Under the pieces are notes generated by a model. It did not search any database, had not been told where the DNA came from, and saw nothing but the letters and a program-made list of their open reading frames with translations. This document shows positions 12,787-25,529 of a DNA stretch of 64,000 nt, piece after piece. The position numbers and the translations under genes were made by a program. Where the stretch lies: NCBI GenBank assembly GCA_026826555.1, contig JAKSZT010053769.1, positions 7,697,481 through 7,761,480 of the forward strand, written 5' to 3'. Each line of letters begins with the position of its first letter. Position 1 is the stretch's first letter. This DNA is from Tolypeutes matacus. Its lineage: Eukaryota > Chordata > Mammalia > Cingulata > Chlamyphoridae.

Positions 12787-13539
12787 ACGCTGCTCGAGCT
12801 GTTGCTGCTGCTGCCGCCGGGGCCGCCGCCGCGCCTGCGGGCAGCGAGGCAAAGCGCTGGGTAGCTTGGGGCGGTTTCCTAGCAACTCGCCGCCCAGAGC
12901 GCGTCCAGCTACCCGCACGTCTGGAGACCCCCGAAGTGCTGGACAGGACCACCCCTCCCCCGCCCATCGCCAGCCTCACCTCCCTTACATCCTCGCCCGG
13001 TGCGCTCCAGAACACTCCAGCTGCCGAGGTTCTGGGCGGCGGGAAGTCTTAGCAGCGCACCGAGGTCAAAAGGACGAGGGCACGAAACCCCAGCCCTGCG
13101 AGGCCGGGCTCCAGAACCCCCGCGGAACCTCCCCACCCGCTCTCGCGGCCGTTCCCTCCACTCCACGCCAAGCAAGGGGCTGCGATGCCTCGCGCTGTGC
13201 GGGCGAGCGCCGGCGGGCGCTTCTAGGGCGCTCCAAGAGTCGCCTCCCCCGGCTGCTGGCACCCCAAGCTTCCTCCCTCGCCAGCCAGGACGCCGCCGCC
13301 TCGGCTTTGCCCGCTGCTCCGCTGACTAGGCTGCGAAGCTGCAACTCAGTGCAGTTGGCCTCCCTGCCCACCTGTGGAAGAAGCTCGCGCGGATTGATGC
13401 GCCATCGACTTTTTCCCCTTCGGCCTTGCCGGCGTCCCCTCCCACAGATCACCCAGTGAATGTACATTAGGGTGGTTTTCCCCCCAGCTTCGGGCTTTGT
13501 TTGGGTTTGATTGTGTTTGGCTCTTTGCTAAGCTGATTT

Positions 13540-13803
13540 ATGCAGCAGAAGCCCCAGCGCCTGGAGAGAAACAAAAGCTCTTTTCTTTGTCCGGGAGTCG
13601 GCTGCCGAGCTCTCGCTCGCGTCGCCGCTGCGGGCCATCGCCAGTCTAAGGAGGTGCTTCACGCGGAGACCGAGGGGCCCGCCGGGCCGAGCTGGGAGGG
13701 CCGAGGGGGCCCTGAGATGCCGAGCGGTGCTGGGGCCCGCGTACCTGCACCGATTGCTCTGAGCTGTGGAATCCGCCCGCCGAGCCTGCGCGTAACGTGC
13801 TAG
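13540..13803 (+). other. Upstream ORF in the ITGB8 leader (87 codons)
   Basis: An ATG at 13540 opens a frame of 87 codons that ends at TAG 13801-13803, 100 bases before the ITGB8 start codon. The first ATG has a weak context (T at -3). A second in-frame ATG at 13717 has G at -3 and would give 28 codons ending at the same stop. Either could lower ITGB8 translation if included in the mRNA. The peptide is Gly/Ala/Pro/Arg-rich, as expected from GC composition, and shows no known family. It is a candidate translational control element, not a claimed protein gene. Confidence 0.4.
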
Positions 13804-13903
13804 CGAGACTCGGCCCGCGGGCCCCGAGGTGCGCCCCAGGGGCGCGAGCGCGCGCGCGGGGAAAGCAGCGAGGCGGCGAGCGCAGTGCGGGCTGCTTTGC
13901 ATT

Positions 13904-14030
13904 ATGTGCGGCTCGGCCCTGGCTTTTTTAACCGCTGCCTTGGTCTGCCTGCAAAACTGCCGGCGAGGTCCTGCCTGGGTCTTCCGGGCGACCTGGGTGT
14001 TTTCAGTTGTTCTTGGACTAAGCCAAAGTG
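13904..14030 (+). CDS. ITGB8: ITGB8 exon 1: integrin beta-8 signal peptide
   Basis: Integrin beta-8 is a type I membrane protein that pairs with alpha-V and activates latent TGF-beta at the cell surface. This first coding exon encodes residues 1-42 and the first base of codon 43. It begins MCGSALAFLTAALVCLQN and ends FSVVLGLSQS, closely matching the N-terminus of mammalian beta-8. The peptide is a long signal sequence with two hydrophobic stretches. The ATG has A at -3. An in-frame TAA at 13793-13795 lies upstream with no ATG between, so this start is firm. The frame can be read further up to a GTG at 13829, but that is not a plausible start. The exon ends at a strong donor, GTAAGT, at 14031 (phase 1). 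The start of intron 1 translates openly for a while, which is incidental. Confidence 0.95.
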
Positions 14031-16969
14031 GTAAGTGTTTTTTTTTGTTTGTTTGTTTTTGGTTTCCTTCTCTTCTCTACCCCAAAGGTCCCTGGGCTGG
14101 CACGAAAGGCTGCCTGGCCAGAATATCCGGGCCAAGTAAGTAGCCGGTGACAACTTCGGTCTGTCCTGGGAACTTAAGCGCGGTTGTGTGGCTGTCCGCC
14201 TTTGCAAGCAGTCCCACGTAGGCCAGGTGTTAAGCACTTCCTCCGGGAGTGACAGTAATAACTAATTATACAAGGAGAGTATAATTACATTGCTCCCAGG
14301 TCTTGAAAAGCAGCAATAGAATGGAAGTTTGGAAGGAAGGTAGTATTTGCTGAAGCCAATTTAGGGATTCCACTGCATCCTTGAGGTATTTGTACAGAAT
14401 ATGCTCCTCATCTGGCTAATATTTGGGTCCACTAAACACTATCTTGCATTTGATTCAAGACTGTGAATAAATGGCTTTTTTTTTTTTTTGAGTCCGCGAC
14501 AGAAAAGGATGCAGCCTACGAGTTTCTTTTATTATCTTGCTCAGCCAGAATGAATTAAACAAACTTGAGGCATATTCCTGTGGGTTTTTTTTTTTTTAAG
14601 TCACCATATTTTAGGGTTTTGTTTTGTTTTGTTTTTAAACTTGCTTATCTAATTGATCCCTCATTGAGATCAGTCCCTGCGACTGAGAAGCAGAAAGAAC
14701 GCTGGACCGAAATTGACAGCTTGCAGTTCAAGCAAGCTGTTTCTGTCAGAATTACCAAGGATTTGGAAGGTTACCTCTTTATAAACTCTATCATCCTCAT
14801 CTGTAAAATGGGGACAATGCCTGCTCTCCCTAAATCACAAAGGGAAGCTCAAGTCAAATGTACATGATGTTGGGGACTTCTGAATTATATGCAAATGTAA
14901 GGTGATAGCATTTGGATTGTGAGCAAAAATAAAATATACAATTAAGGGTGATAATCATCCATTTAGGATGAGTTCTTAGTGGTTTTAAATGTAGGTCAAA
15001 CATTAATTTTTGCCAATGCAGTGATTATGTCGTGATACATTGAAATTTGACCTTAACAGTTTTTAGTGGTCACTGAATCTATAAATTCTATTAGAGCCTT
15101 TCTCTAACCTCTCTGGTTCTAGAAGAGTTTGGTAGTTGCAGTTGCTTTGTAGACTTACAATTTACTCCTACACTTTGCCTTGAAGTGCCAAGTTTCTGCC
15201 TGAAGCTAATTAAAACAGTCAAATCATAACCTGTAAAGAAGGGCTTAAAATGGAAACAGCCAGCTAGCTTTGCTTAATTGTTTCATATATAATTGTCTAG
15301 TGTTTGTGTCAGGGAGATTTACCCAGTTATGTAAAATAGATGTAATTAGGGTACATTTTTATCTTGTGGTTATTTTGTGGCTTATATGTTAATTTCAAAA
15401 CAAATGTAATTCAAGGCAAAGGAAAAAGTAATATTTCACTATCATGTATTTTTTGCAGCAGATTTTCCATAGAGCATAATCCCATCCTATTTCAAAAACA
15501 AGTGACAAAGTGTTTTTCTGCATTTAGTACACAAATCCACATACAATAGTAAAATGACAGACTTGTGTCAACAGAGTATATTTTGTCCTCAATACATAGG
15601 CAAAGGGAAAAAAATCCTATTTAACTCTAGATGTTTCTAATAATAGTAATAATTGGTTTCATTCATTGTACTTTGTAAAGATTAGTCAAATTCTCATGTA
15701 ATAGCATTGTTTTCCAAACAAGTGAATATAAGTGATTCAAATATTATGAATGGTCCCTTGCACCTGCAGTTGTGTTTATCTGAAATCAGAACAAGGCATC
15801 CTATTCCCAGTCTCTGTCAATATGCAAAGGTTTCTAATGTATACTAGTTTGCATTGCAGTTAAAAACATGCAAAAAATTTAAATTATAGCCAATACAACT
15901 TAGAAAATTAGAGATCAGCATAAACTGCTGTACTTTCATGATATAGCTATAAGTCTAAAATTATGTCTTCACAGTGCAAATTAGATGCTTAAAGCAGAAT
16001 AGAAATTTAGGTATCAGTTACAAAGGAAATCTTGTTCCCTTGCTCAGTAGTTTACACCAAGGAAATGCTGAGGGCAATAAAGCTATACAAAAGAAACCAT
16101 AAACTTTACAAGAACAATTTAACTTAAGGTTTAATTTTTGAAATAGAATGTATAGGCCTCAAATACCTAGCGGATTTTTAATAACAAATTTTAGCAAGTA
16201 GGGGAGATGTTATTAACAAAATCTGAACATTTCTGATAAAGAAAAAAGTTTTGGAGTTTGCTTTTCAACTTTCCCTGGTGGAAATTACCAAGAACTAGAG
16301 AAACAATAACAATATAAAATGGTTAATGAGTAACTGAAAAAAAACGGAGGAATAGCTAACTGGCTGATATTTAAGGAGTTAATATAGCAAAACTATTGTT
16401 TCCACATTTTGAAAGATTGAAAACCTTTGTTACCTCAATTATTGTATAGCAATAGGAGTGACAAATTTCAGAAATTACTGTTTCTTTAAAAAAGATAACT
16501 GTTACTATAGTGAAATTTCACCTTCTGTGCAAAATCAACTCTTATTCTTTAAAAAAGCAATCAATTGGATTAGCGTTGTTTTGTGACTGTGGTGTTACTT
16601 TACCTCAAAAGATAGTTCATAGCATAAGTCCTCTCAGAAGTCTTTGTGATTACCTAAAGTGAGAGGACATTTAAGAGAACCAGGGTTTCATGGAGAAAAA
16701 AAAATCCAGTCTTCCAAATTATTTACCTGATTAAGCAATCAAATTAATTCTGTCTTAAAGAAACTGAGGTATTTTCTGATCAGTTAAAAAGTCATCTATG
16801 CCCTCACTGTACCTCCAAAAGTGAAGTAGCTGATATGTTTTGAAAAATGCCAGAAAGATTCCTGTGGCCCCAAATAGCTCTTTCACCTGTTACCAAATTC
16901 TCTAAAACTTCACCATATAATAGAATCTTTCGGGATAAGCAGGGTATTGACCTTATGTTTCTTTTGATG
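14031..16969 (+). other. ITGB8 intron 1, 5' part
   Basis: AT-rich intronic DNA after the strong donor GTAAGT. It holds T-runs near 14040, 14470 and 14590. A short MIR-like piece in reverse orientation (about 14785-14850, including CATCTGTAAAATGGGGACAA) is the only repeat I recognise. No alternative exon is evident. Confidence 0.6.
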
Positions 16970-17132
16970 TTTAGCTTTGTATTATGGAAATTTTCAAATG
17001 CATTCGGAAGCACAAAGACTGATATAAGGAACGCCATGTGCCCTTCACGGGCCTTTGTAAATTATCAATTCATAGCCAGCTTCTTTCATCTCTGTCCCCA
17101 CTCAATCCCTCTCCTTCCCCAACTGGATTATT

Positions 17133-17308
17133 AGTTTTTATTTATTAGAGAAGTTTTGGGTTTACAGAACAATCATGAATAAAATACAGGATTCCCATTT
17201 ACCACTCTATTATTATCACCTTGCATTGGCGTGGAATATTTGTGACAATTGATGATAATGCATCTTTATAATTGTATTACATACTGTAGTCCATGGTTTA
17301 TTTTAGGG
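17133..17308 (-). mobile_element. Short 5'-truncated L1 3' UTR insertion with 14-bp target duplication
   Basis: The plus strand reads AGTTTTTATTTATTAGAGAA, then GTTTTGGGTTTACAGAACAA and GGATTCCCATTTACC, the complement of the xenarthran-type L1 3' UTR also seen at 36.4 and 58.8 kb. It is bounded by perfect copies of CCAACTGGATTATT at 17119-17132 and 17309-17322. The insertion is only 176 bp and sits inside an older decayed repeat (about 16970-17370). Confidence 0.85.
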
Positions 17309-17739
17309 CCAACTGGATTATTTTGAAGCAAATCCCTCGTGTCATTTTAACCTAAAATACTACTGGAAGAGAAACACGCTGTCATTAATCCAACAGCATG
17401 GATTTTTTTTTGGCTGATCACTTTCAGTAGAAAGTTAGGGCCACATGAATGTTCATAAGTTTTAAAGAGAGGAATTGCAGAAAACAGGGAGAGAAGGAAA
17501 GACAAACATAACCCAGCCATCGTTATGTTCCATTATGGTTGCATTAAAAATGTGTAAATATTTTTCCTCAAAAGAATGTATAGGTAACAGTTTTGGTATG
17601 TATTTATATGAAGAAAAAAAAAGAAAGAGGACTTGCAGTTTCCAGTTCCTCTCCTTACCTTCTCTTTGAACCCATTCCAGTTAGGCTTTCTTTAGCACAG
17701 TTGTACAGTTCTTATTAAGATATAGTGACTTCCCCATTG

Positions 17740-18870
17740 CCAGCTCCAGTAGTAAGTTCTTAGTTCATCTTGCTTGACCTATCAGCTGTCAGCAAGTTGA
17801 CACTTCCTTCGAAACACTTCTTCCCTTGGCTTGCTGGACACACCCATCTCTTGGTTTAAGCTCTTCCATCTCTGATGTTGGTATTTTATCATTTCCCAAC
17901 TTCCAAATGTAGTAGTGGCCCAGGGCTCAGTCCTCAGACTTTCTCTCCCTAATATATACTCACATCCAGTTTTGGGATCTTAACTACCTTTCTATCGTGA
18001 CACCTCCCAAATGTATATTTCCAGCCCTGACCACTTTTCTGATCTCCAGAGGGTACAGCAAACCATCAATTCAACATCTCCACTGGTTGTGTAAAGGAAA
18101 AGTCAACTCTAACACGTTCAAAACCAAACTTCCAATTTTCTGCCCCAAACCTGCTCCTTTCATACTCTTCCTCATCTCGTGTCCAGACTAAAACTCTGGA
18201 GGCATCCTTGATTCCTCTTTTTTTTCTCACACCCTACAGTAAGTTTATTACCTCCACTGTTACCACTCTGGTCCATGCTACCATTTTGTGCTCAAACCAC
18301 TTTAACATGTACATCAGAACTCTTCACTACTCAGGACTTCTCCATGGCTTCTTATTTGTCTGAGCTAGGAGACCAGTATTCTTTACATGGGTGTTGAGAT
18401 CCTATATGAGCTACCCTCTGCTGACTTTTTGTTCTCATCTCCTTACTCTCATTCCCTCTCTCATTTTGCTCCAGCAACACTGGTCCTTGATGTACCTTGG
18501 ATGTGCCAATCATGATCTGACTTCCCGGCTCAAACATGCTATTCCCTCTGCCTGGAATGTTCTCCCAGATATCTTGCTGACTCCTTCTCTGGTGCTTCCT
18601 CCAGATTTCTATTCTAATGCCACTTTATCAGAGAAGGCCTCTCTGACCTCCCTATCAATGCTTTTTAGCCCCCTTACCCTGAATCTTTTTTCTTTATGGC
18701 CCTTAGCAACCCCTGACATATTTTTGCTTACTATCTCCCCTCCCCTCTTCCTAACCTTACAACTAGAATAAAGCTCATGAGGGAAGGCACTTTATTCTCT
18801 TTTGTTAAAAAAAAAAAAAAAAAAAAGGCCATGTAAAAGACCCTCAATACACATTTGTTGAATGAATAAG
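17740..18870 (+). mobile_element. L2 LINE, ORF2 C-terminal part and 3' end
   Basis: The order of landmarks matches the mammalian L2 3' kilobase: CAAATGTATATTTCCAGCCC, CCAAACTTCCAATTTTCTGC, CTTGATTCCTC, CCCTCTGCCTGGAATGTTCT, GAAGGCCTCTCTGACC, GAATAAAGCTCATGAGG and finally CATTTGTTGAATGAATAAG. It is too decayed for a reading frame. An A-run at about 18806-18827 interrupts the tail. It lies in sense orientation in intron 1. Confidence 0.9.
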
Positions 18871-20789
18871 TAGATTTCTTTTCAACTTTGTAATCAGAGT
18901 GATTCCTTGTCTATTCCAAGACAGGGCTGTATTTACTTTCTCCCAATCCCTCTTCTCTTTGTGAATAATGGATGAATAGAAAAATCAAGTTCTGTTATGT
19001 TTTAGTAGAAATTAACAGATTCTTCTACCAGAAAAAAGTTCCTAATATATTAAATATAAGCATGCAAAAAAATTTACCTGATAAAAAATGAAAATTTTGC
19101 TTGACTTTTTTGCACCGTTAGATATGTTAAAAGTTCATTTAATCCTGTAACCTATTAAAAAAATTTTTAATTGTCTTTATTAAAAATGGAAGCAAATTAG
19201 TTACAAAACCTTTACTCCAAATAGATACTATGGACCTTGCAATTTTTTTGCTTGTTTTTGAGTTTTAAAGATTACTGTAGATATTTCTAATATCATAAAT
19301 ATATGATTATTTCTTCCTCAGGGGTTGATTTTTGTACTGCACTATTTACAAAAACTAAATAAGTGAAAAATGACATTTTATAAATTTGTACCATTTCGGG
19401 AAAAAAATGTTTAAATTTATGTAGTATTGCTTAAATAATACTAAGTGAACCAATTTAGAATTATAGTTAAAAGGATGGCCAAACCTTTAAAACATACTAT
19501 AGCATGCATTACATATGCCTGACTGGCATTAACATGAGAAAGCAAAGCTACTTGTTAAAATAGACTTATTATTTTTGCTCCAACCAAGTAAACATGTTAA
19601 TAGAATTCTTATTTTTAACATTAAGCTCAATTAATAGCATTGAAGGCAGTCTGTTTAGAATGAAAATAATTTAAAGCAACAGTATTTAACACTGTGACCC
19701 AAAGCTAAGTAACCTATTTTTTTTAGATGTATAAAAAGTATAGGAAATCATTAGGTAGTAAAACTATATAGAGAACTCTTAAAAAGTAGAAGGACTAAAT
19801 GGACAGAAACAATTCTCAGAATAATTTTACAATCTGATAATTTTTTAAAAGTATGTTTAAGTTTAAAGGGTATCATATTATTTACATATGCATATCCCTG
19901 CCAAGTTAAATATGCCTTGATTTGACTGAAAACAAAATTAATTTTCATTTTAATAAACCAAGGGAAATCAGGGGCTATAGCTCAGGAGAAAAGGGGACAT
20001 TTTAAATAAGATTTAATAAAGATAATTAGCAAGTTAAATATAATAATCAGTCTTCAATCAACTTTGACTTTTTCATGAGATTCAAGAAATATCATGAAGC
20101 AACAATACTCTATTGCCATTTCAATTTTTCAGTATTCCGTTTTGAATGAAATTTCCTTGCAGAAAATAAAGTATTTGAGATAATCTGGTCTTTTTTGTTT
20201 AAGAGTTTAGAGCCTTTTCATCCCATTTGTTAAATTTGGTTTGTCCAATTATAAATATTTTGGTTTTAAATTTTTCACTTTACTCACTGTCCCACCAAGA
20301 CCATTTTATTGATCACCTGGGTTGGTATCAGAGGGTCCTGTTTTGATTTAAAGTCCTTTAAACTTTAACAAATAGAACCTGACCCTATGCAGGGACCATC
20401 CAGTTTTCTAGAAAAGTAATAAACTTTTGGCCTAGTGATGAAGTTCTTCTTTTGTTTGTGCTTATAAAATAAAGACACTTAAAGCATCCTCCTTGAAAAG
20501 TGCCTGTTATGTAACATTCTTCATCATTTATAATGCCTTTTGCTGGTTTGACAAGTCTCATGGCGAGTAACTGTTGTAAAAGTTGTGTTATTTAAGACTT
20601 GCTTGAATCTGACCTTACCAAACTGGCAAAAGATACAGTGTTCCTATGTTCAATAAATAATTCTGATGCTTTACCCTCAGTGTGTATTTTAAAATTGAAT
20701 TCTACTTAGACTACAGAAGTGGAATCTGTAGGCATTTTAACTAGAGATGAAAGATAGTAATAAAAGAGAATTAAACTTTTCTAATCCAT
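18871..20789 (+). other. ITGB8 intron 1, AT-rich stretch without recognised features
   Basis: Very AT-rich intronic DNA with short homopolymer runs. I see no exon, RNA gene or clear repeat. Confidence 0.5.
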
Positions 20790-21085
20790 TTAACCACTTA
20801 TTTATTCAGGCTTTCTTTAAGCACTACTACTTTGTGACAGGCACTATACTGGGTTCTGGAATTAAAAGTATAACAATTGTTAAGATTTGTGGGGTATTTT
20901 CTATAAGCCAGGCACCCTTCTGGACATATGGAATGAAAATATAATATATCCATTTAATGCCCACAACCCTCTGAGGCATGTACTGTGATTATTCCCCTTT
21001 CCTAGATAAGTGAACTACTTAGAGACGTTGACCTCTTAGTTAATAGGAATGAATCCAGAAATCAAGCCTGCGTGGGTTCGATACC
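20790..21085 (+). repeat. L2-like fragment followed by MIR SINE
   Basis: An L2-like piece (TGACAGGCACTATACTGGGT) precedes a MIR in plus orientation from about 20882. The MIR shows AAGCCAGGCACCCTTCTGGA, CACAACCCTCTGAGGC, the TTATTCCCCTTTCCTAGATA segment and the tail GCCTGCGTGGGTTCGATACC. It is diverged but in the correct order. Confidence 0.7.
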
Positions 21086-24000
21086 TAGACCTGTACTAGA
21101 GTCGTCATAGACTGCCCCGGGTCCTGGGCCTTGAAGGGCAAAGAGTAAACACGCATGCCCAGCCAGTGTGCATCACCCCCTAAGCCCACTTCTAGGGCCC
21201 TCTTCCTGTGGTAGATTGTGCCACCCATGTGCCAAACCCGAGGCAAGTATGCCCAAAGGCAGCTGATGTAGAGGGAGCAAACAGAGCTTGTACATGCAGG
21301 CTGGAAGTGTCCACACAGGTCAGGGACAGGCTTCTTGGAGTGAGATCAGAGCTGGAGTGGGGAAGGGAAGACTGCTAGGCTGTGGGCTGGAGGGCCAACA
21401 CTTCCTAAGCGGCCAAGCTCCCACCCAGAAATCTAAGGAATCTGACATTCTAAATTCAAACCTAGCCTTATAGGTTATTATGAATGTGTATTTATCAAGG
21501 CAAGAGGATAGAGTGTATTTTACTTAACAGTTTCTTAGCCTGGTTTGTAATTTTTAAATATTTGGTCTTAGTATGCCTACCACCATTTGTATCCTTGCTC
21601 TTGCCCCTGAAAAAGTAAGGGGTAGGCTTTTCTGGGAGTTTACCTATTAATGGTAGTTGTGGTATGGGGGAGATAAACAATTAAAGCACCAGAGACCACC
21701 TCATATCAAGGTGCTTTTATATTTTAGTAACTGAATCCCTCTTTAGTAAGCTCCAAGATATATGCAGATTATATTGAATTCTATTCTTTTGCAAATAGTG
21801 TTATAGTGAGAGTCTAGTATATGCATATTTTAAATTTTGTTTTACTGTTTATTTCCCTCTATTCATTTAAATATGTCACAGGAAAACCAAATTGGGTTGA
21901 CTTATTCATCTGGCATATATTTAATATCTATAAATGAATGAATATGTAGGAAAAACACTGTCGTACTGCCTTTGTGGAATAAAAGGACTATTTCTATTTT
22001 AAAATCAATCTTAATGTGACCTTCTTTTGACTTTCACTTTAAGTATATATGAGTATACTTGACGCATCAAAGAAAAAGTATAATGAAAGTCAAACTGGTT
22101 TCCATTGGGATTTTATAATTTAATTGCAACAATCCTACCTTTCAACAAAAGTGTTCAGCTCAATTCCTTCTAAGAAATTACTAATGTTCAACAAATATAA
22201 TGTTAAAATTATCTTCCCTGAGTTATTTTAAAAAGCCTAACTAAAATTACTTTAGAAGATAAGATCATTACATTAAAATTTCAATGTGAAATTATAGTAG
22301 GCTTATCAGATCAATCCTGTTAAGATAATATTACAAGATGCTTTGATTTTGCATGCTGCTAAAATATATATATATAAAATATATAAAAAGAGGCCTGTCG
22401 TGCTGACTTTATCAGTGAGCCAACCATTATAGTAACTGCTTTAGAAATGAATTCGCTGTCTTTCCCAGATGATTTTGTTGTCATTGTTCTTATTTTTTAA
22501 TTCACATACTGTTACATTTGTCAAAGACAGGGTCTGTTGCCATTCCAGATCATTATTGGTGCAGTTTGGTTACTCTAGGGAATTGCCAAAAAATCAAAGT
22601 CCCCAGATGGTAAAGAGTAAGGAACCTGAATGAGCATAGTTACCAAAGGCCAATTCAAGCTCGTGCCCAAGAGAGAATGAGTTTGGAATTGGAGGGAAGG
22701 GCAGGTAATGAAGACAGGAGGATGGAAGGCTAGAAAAGATTCAGCTCTGAAGAATTTTGCCAAAAATTTATTACTAGTTATGTGAGATGTCCAATGGCTT
22801 CATACCCGATTTTCTCCTAGGATTGAACATGTGCCAATGGTGAAATGCAGCTATGGCTGAGTACTGTTCCCCACATATGAGTGGTATTCCCCACATATGA
22901 GTTGTTCCTTGGTATTGAACAACAAACACTTTCCCAAGTACAGGCATTTTTCCCGGTTTCAGTGGGGGCCACAAATTTAATTCCCTAGTAACTGTTGCAG
23001 GTACTAGGTGGAGGAAGAGGCTGGGAGGGAAGCAATGCTCCAGAGTTTTAGAATATTATGAGGTCAGATGAAGAGAATAATCAAAAGAAAGAATTCAAGA
23101 TTCTACAAGGACTGGGTTGATAGGAGGTACCTTAAGTAATGCTAAACGAGGGAATGTCTCTCCTAATTACCTGCCTGAGTGGGGTTAGGAAGACAGGCTG
23201 GCTTTGCCAAGTGGTGTTAGTTATTCATTAACTACAGTGGAACAAAGAATGCTAGAAAGTTTTGGAGTGGGCGGGAATTGCTGTAGAACTGGCTGTTCTA
23301 GTTGAAAACAAAGGATTTATTGTAGCAGAACTGCATTTTTTCCTCTTCTGTCTCTTTTCTTAGTACAAGGTGCCTCCCAAGGTACTGACTGTCCCATTGT
23401 ATTTTTGTGCATTTGGTTTAGATTTTCAGTGGTGTTTTGAAGACAAATGGACCATAATTTGAAAAAGAGAACCTTCTAGAAATGATAGAAGGGGCCCAAG
23501 TCCCAAGAGAATTCATCTGGAAGGTGGGGGCACTGAAAAACACTCAAAAAGAGAGTCACTGTTTCAGGCATCCTGAGTTTGGGTTGGAAAGGTCCATCAT
23601 GAGTGATTCAGCCATAATCCAGCTAGTCCCAAAGCCCTAAGGTGAGGGCCAGTGCATATAGTGACAGTGGCCAGAACCCTGAGGTTGATGGTGGAAATAC
23701 AAGGACTAGATGCTATTGGTATCAGTCCCAAAAGAATGTAGCATGTTTGATGGCTTGTGAAGAATCCAAGGCCACACGATGCTTGGTCAGATCTGATCAG
23801 ACTGTGATGGAGTAGGAGAAAGGAAGGGTGGTTCTTGAGCCTATGCCCATGCCCAGTTGAAGGCAGAATATATAACTGGAAGGTGAGGCCAGGCCTTCCT
23901 GTTAGATATTAATGTACATGCCCAGTGCTGACATGTGGCTACTTGGAGAATATGACATTTTGATGCCAGAGGTCAACACTCTTTGAGAGCAGAAGGTGCA

Positions 24001-25529
24001 GAGTAGGTTATCTCATAATGGATGTGTTGTGACAGAGAGTCACTTATGGGCATATGAAATGATTGATTTATCAGAGCCTTTGCACAAATTCTGACTCCAA
24101 GAGAGGTGTTTGATTTTGAACTTAAAAATGACATGTTATGCTTCTGACTGAATTGCTTGGCAGTGTAGACATATTTGATCAGTTACAACTATCACTGAAT
24201 GCTATACCTCTCCTCCTGCTGGGACAAACATCTCAAATACTGATCGGAAGGCATGGAATTCTTTCTCCTACATGGAGTAACTATGAATCTCTTTGGGTTT
24301 AATTTTTTTAAAGCCCATATATGGGACTAGGGTTTGTTTGTTTGCTTGTTTGTTTGTTTTTGCTCTTCTGTCAAACTAGATACTTCTATCCTTATGTTAA
24401 ATAACACCAGAATTGAGGCTCAAGGTCTGAAAAGCAAAGGATCTATAAAATAGGTAATCCACTTTAGAATATTCATTAGGGGTCCTTATTGAAAGTGGGG
24501 AATTAAACACCCAGAAAATCCCAAGAAATGTTGAGTTATTTAAACATTTGGAAGCCTGCCTCTACAGCCTAGTGTCGCTCATATACCTGAATTTCCTATG
24601 AAGAAACTGGGTTCCCAAGAACTTTCCTGTTAGTAGAGCAAACTCACCCTTCTAGAGTTTTGAGGATTCTCAATTGTAAGTGTCCCAGGATGGTCTAATG
24701 AGTTGGTCACTCAAGGCAAGTTATTGGATATCATTCAGATATACAGTGACTTCTCCATCCAGAGTAGCACAGGAAATCACACATGAACACTAGGAGATTG
24801 GCAAGGTATTTCAGAAGCTGAGAGGGCATTACCAAGAACTTATATACCCTAGCATATTTGGAAAAAGATCTTCCATTCATCCCCACTCTAAATAGTTGGC
24901 ATACAAAAGTGAGGCATGGTAGAAACATGAATGCTTCAGGGTTGACCAGGAGGCAAGGAATCAATGGCAGCAGGTTCTTGTGCTGCACTGTGAGAGCACA
25001 GATGCTTAGGAAATACAGTTTGGAGTGAGGTCGTTATTTATTTGAGAATAAGAAGCCCAGGAGGGGTGGATAAACCAAGCTATATCTACATACTTAATGG
25101 ATCTGCAGCATTGGACTGATGAGGTGGAGAGAAACTCTGCAGCCTCATTTGTGGTGTGAGAGTAGCACCTACATCATCCACCCAAATATGATTTGGTTGT
25201 ATATTTAAAAAGCAGCTTGGGGAGCTCCAGCAGAAGTGAAGGAGTGGAACCTGAAAGGGATAGTTCAGGTGTTAGAAGATGATAGAGATCTGAGGTCCAA
25301 GGAGAAGCTGAGTAGGAAACAGAGGGGTTCAGGTATCAAAGATTGGACCTGGAATGTTACACATTGGGAGATGATTTCACTTCTTTCAGTGCGTGGCTGC
25401 TGTTGCAGCCAGTTTTTGCTGATCCAGTTGGCTGGTCTGACTCTCAATAGCACCCTAATGATGTGTGTGATTTTTGACAGCATATATTTGGGCACAAGTA
25501 GCAACCATTTAAAAAGAGGGCCTAGGAAA
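21086..25529 (+). other. ITGB8 intron 1, no feature recognised
   Basis: About 4.4 kb of intronic DNA. A (TTTG)n-type tract lies near 24330-24360. A 20-bp unit containing TTCCCCACATATGAGT occurs twice in tandem at 22867-22902. Parts probably derive from repeats too old to recognise by eye. No exon is supported. Confidence 0.4.

Larger units (their letters stand above)
12190..14030 (+). promoter_or_regulatory. ITGB8: CpG island covering the ITGB8 promoter, leader and exon 1
   Basis: G+C and CpG density rise sharply at about 12.2 kb and fall after the exon 1 splice donor at 14031. Pyrimidine/purine tracts and C-runs precede it near 12060. There is no obvious TATA box, which fits a CpG-island promoter with dispersed start sites. 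The transcription start cannot be fixed from sequence. It must lie upstream of the ATG at 13904, probably within 12.7-13.5 kb. An alternating CG tract at 13847-13858 lies just before the start codon. Long ORFs on both strands inside the island are composition effects. Confidence 0.85.

Noticed and set aside
12776..13459. 227-codon plus-strand ORF with ATG in the CpG island
   Set aside because: It lies in GC-rich promoter/leader sequence where stop codons are rare. It is low-complexity (Cys/Arg/Ala/Pro-rich), has no recognisable domain, and competes with long ORFs in other frames and on the other strand.
13066..13467. 133-codon minus-strand ORF and other antisense ORFs in the island (12190-13902)
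   Set aside because: Same composition effect. There are no splice signals, conserved motifs or evidence for an antisense gene in the sequence.
13829..13903. N-terminal extension of ITGB8 from an upstream start
   Set aside because: The first codon at 13829 is GTG, not ATG, and an in-frame TAA lies at 13793-13795. The ATG at 13904 matches the known beta-8 N-terminus.
14031..14143. Read-through of exon 1 into intron 1 as an alternative C-terminus
   Set aside because: The open frame is short and starts at a strong GTAAGT donor. Retention cannot be supported without transcript data.
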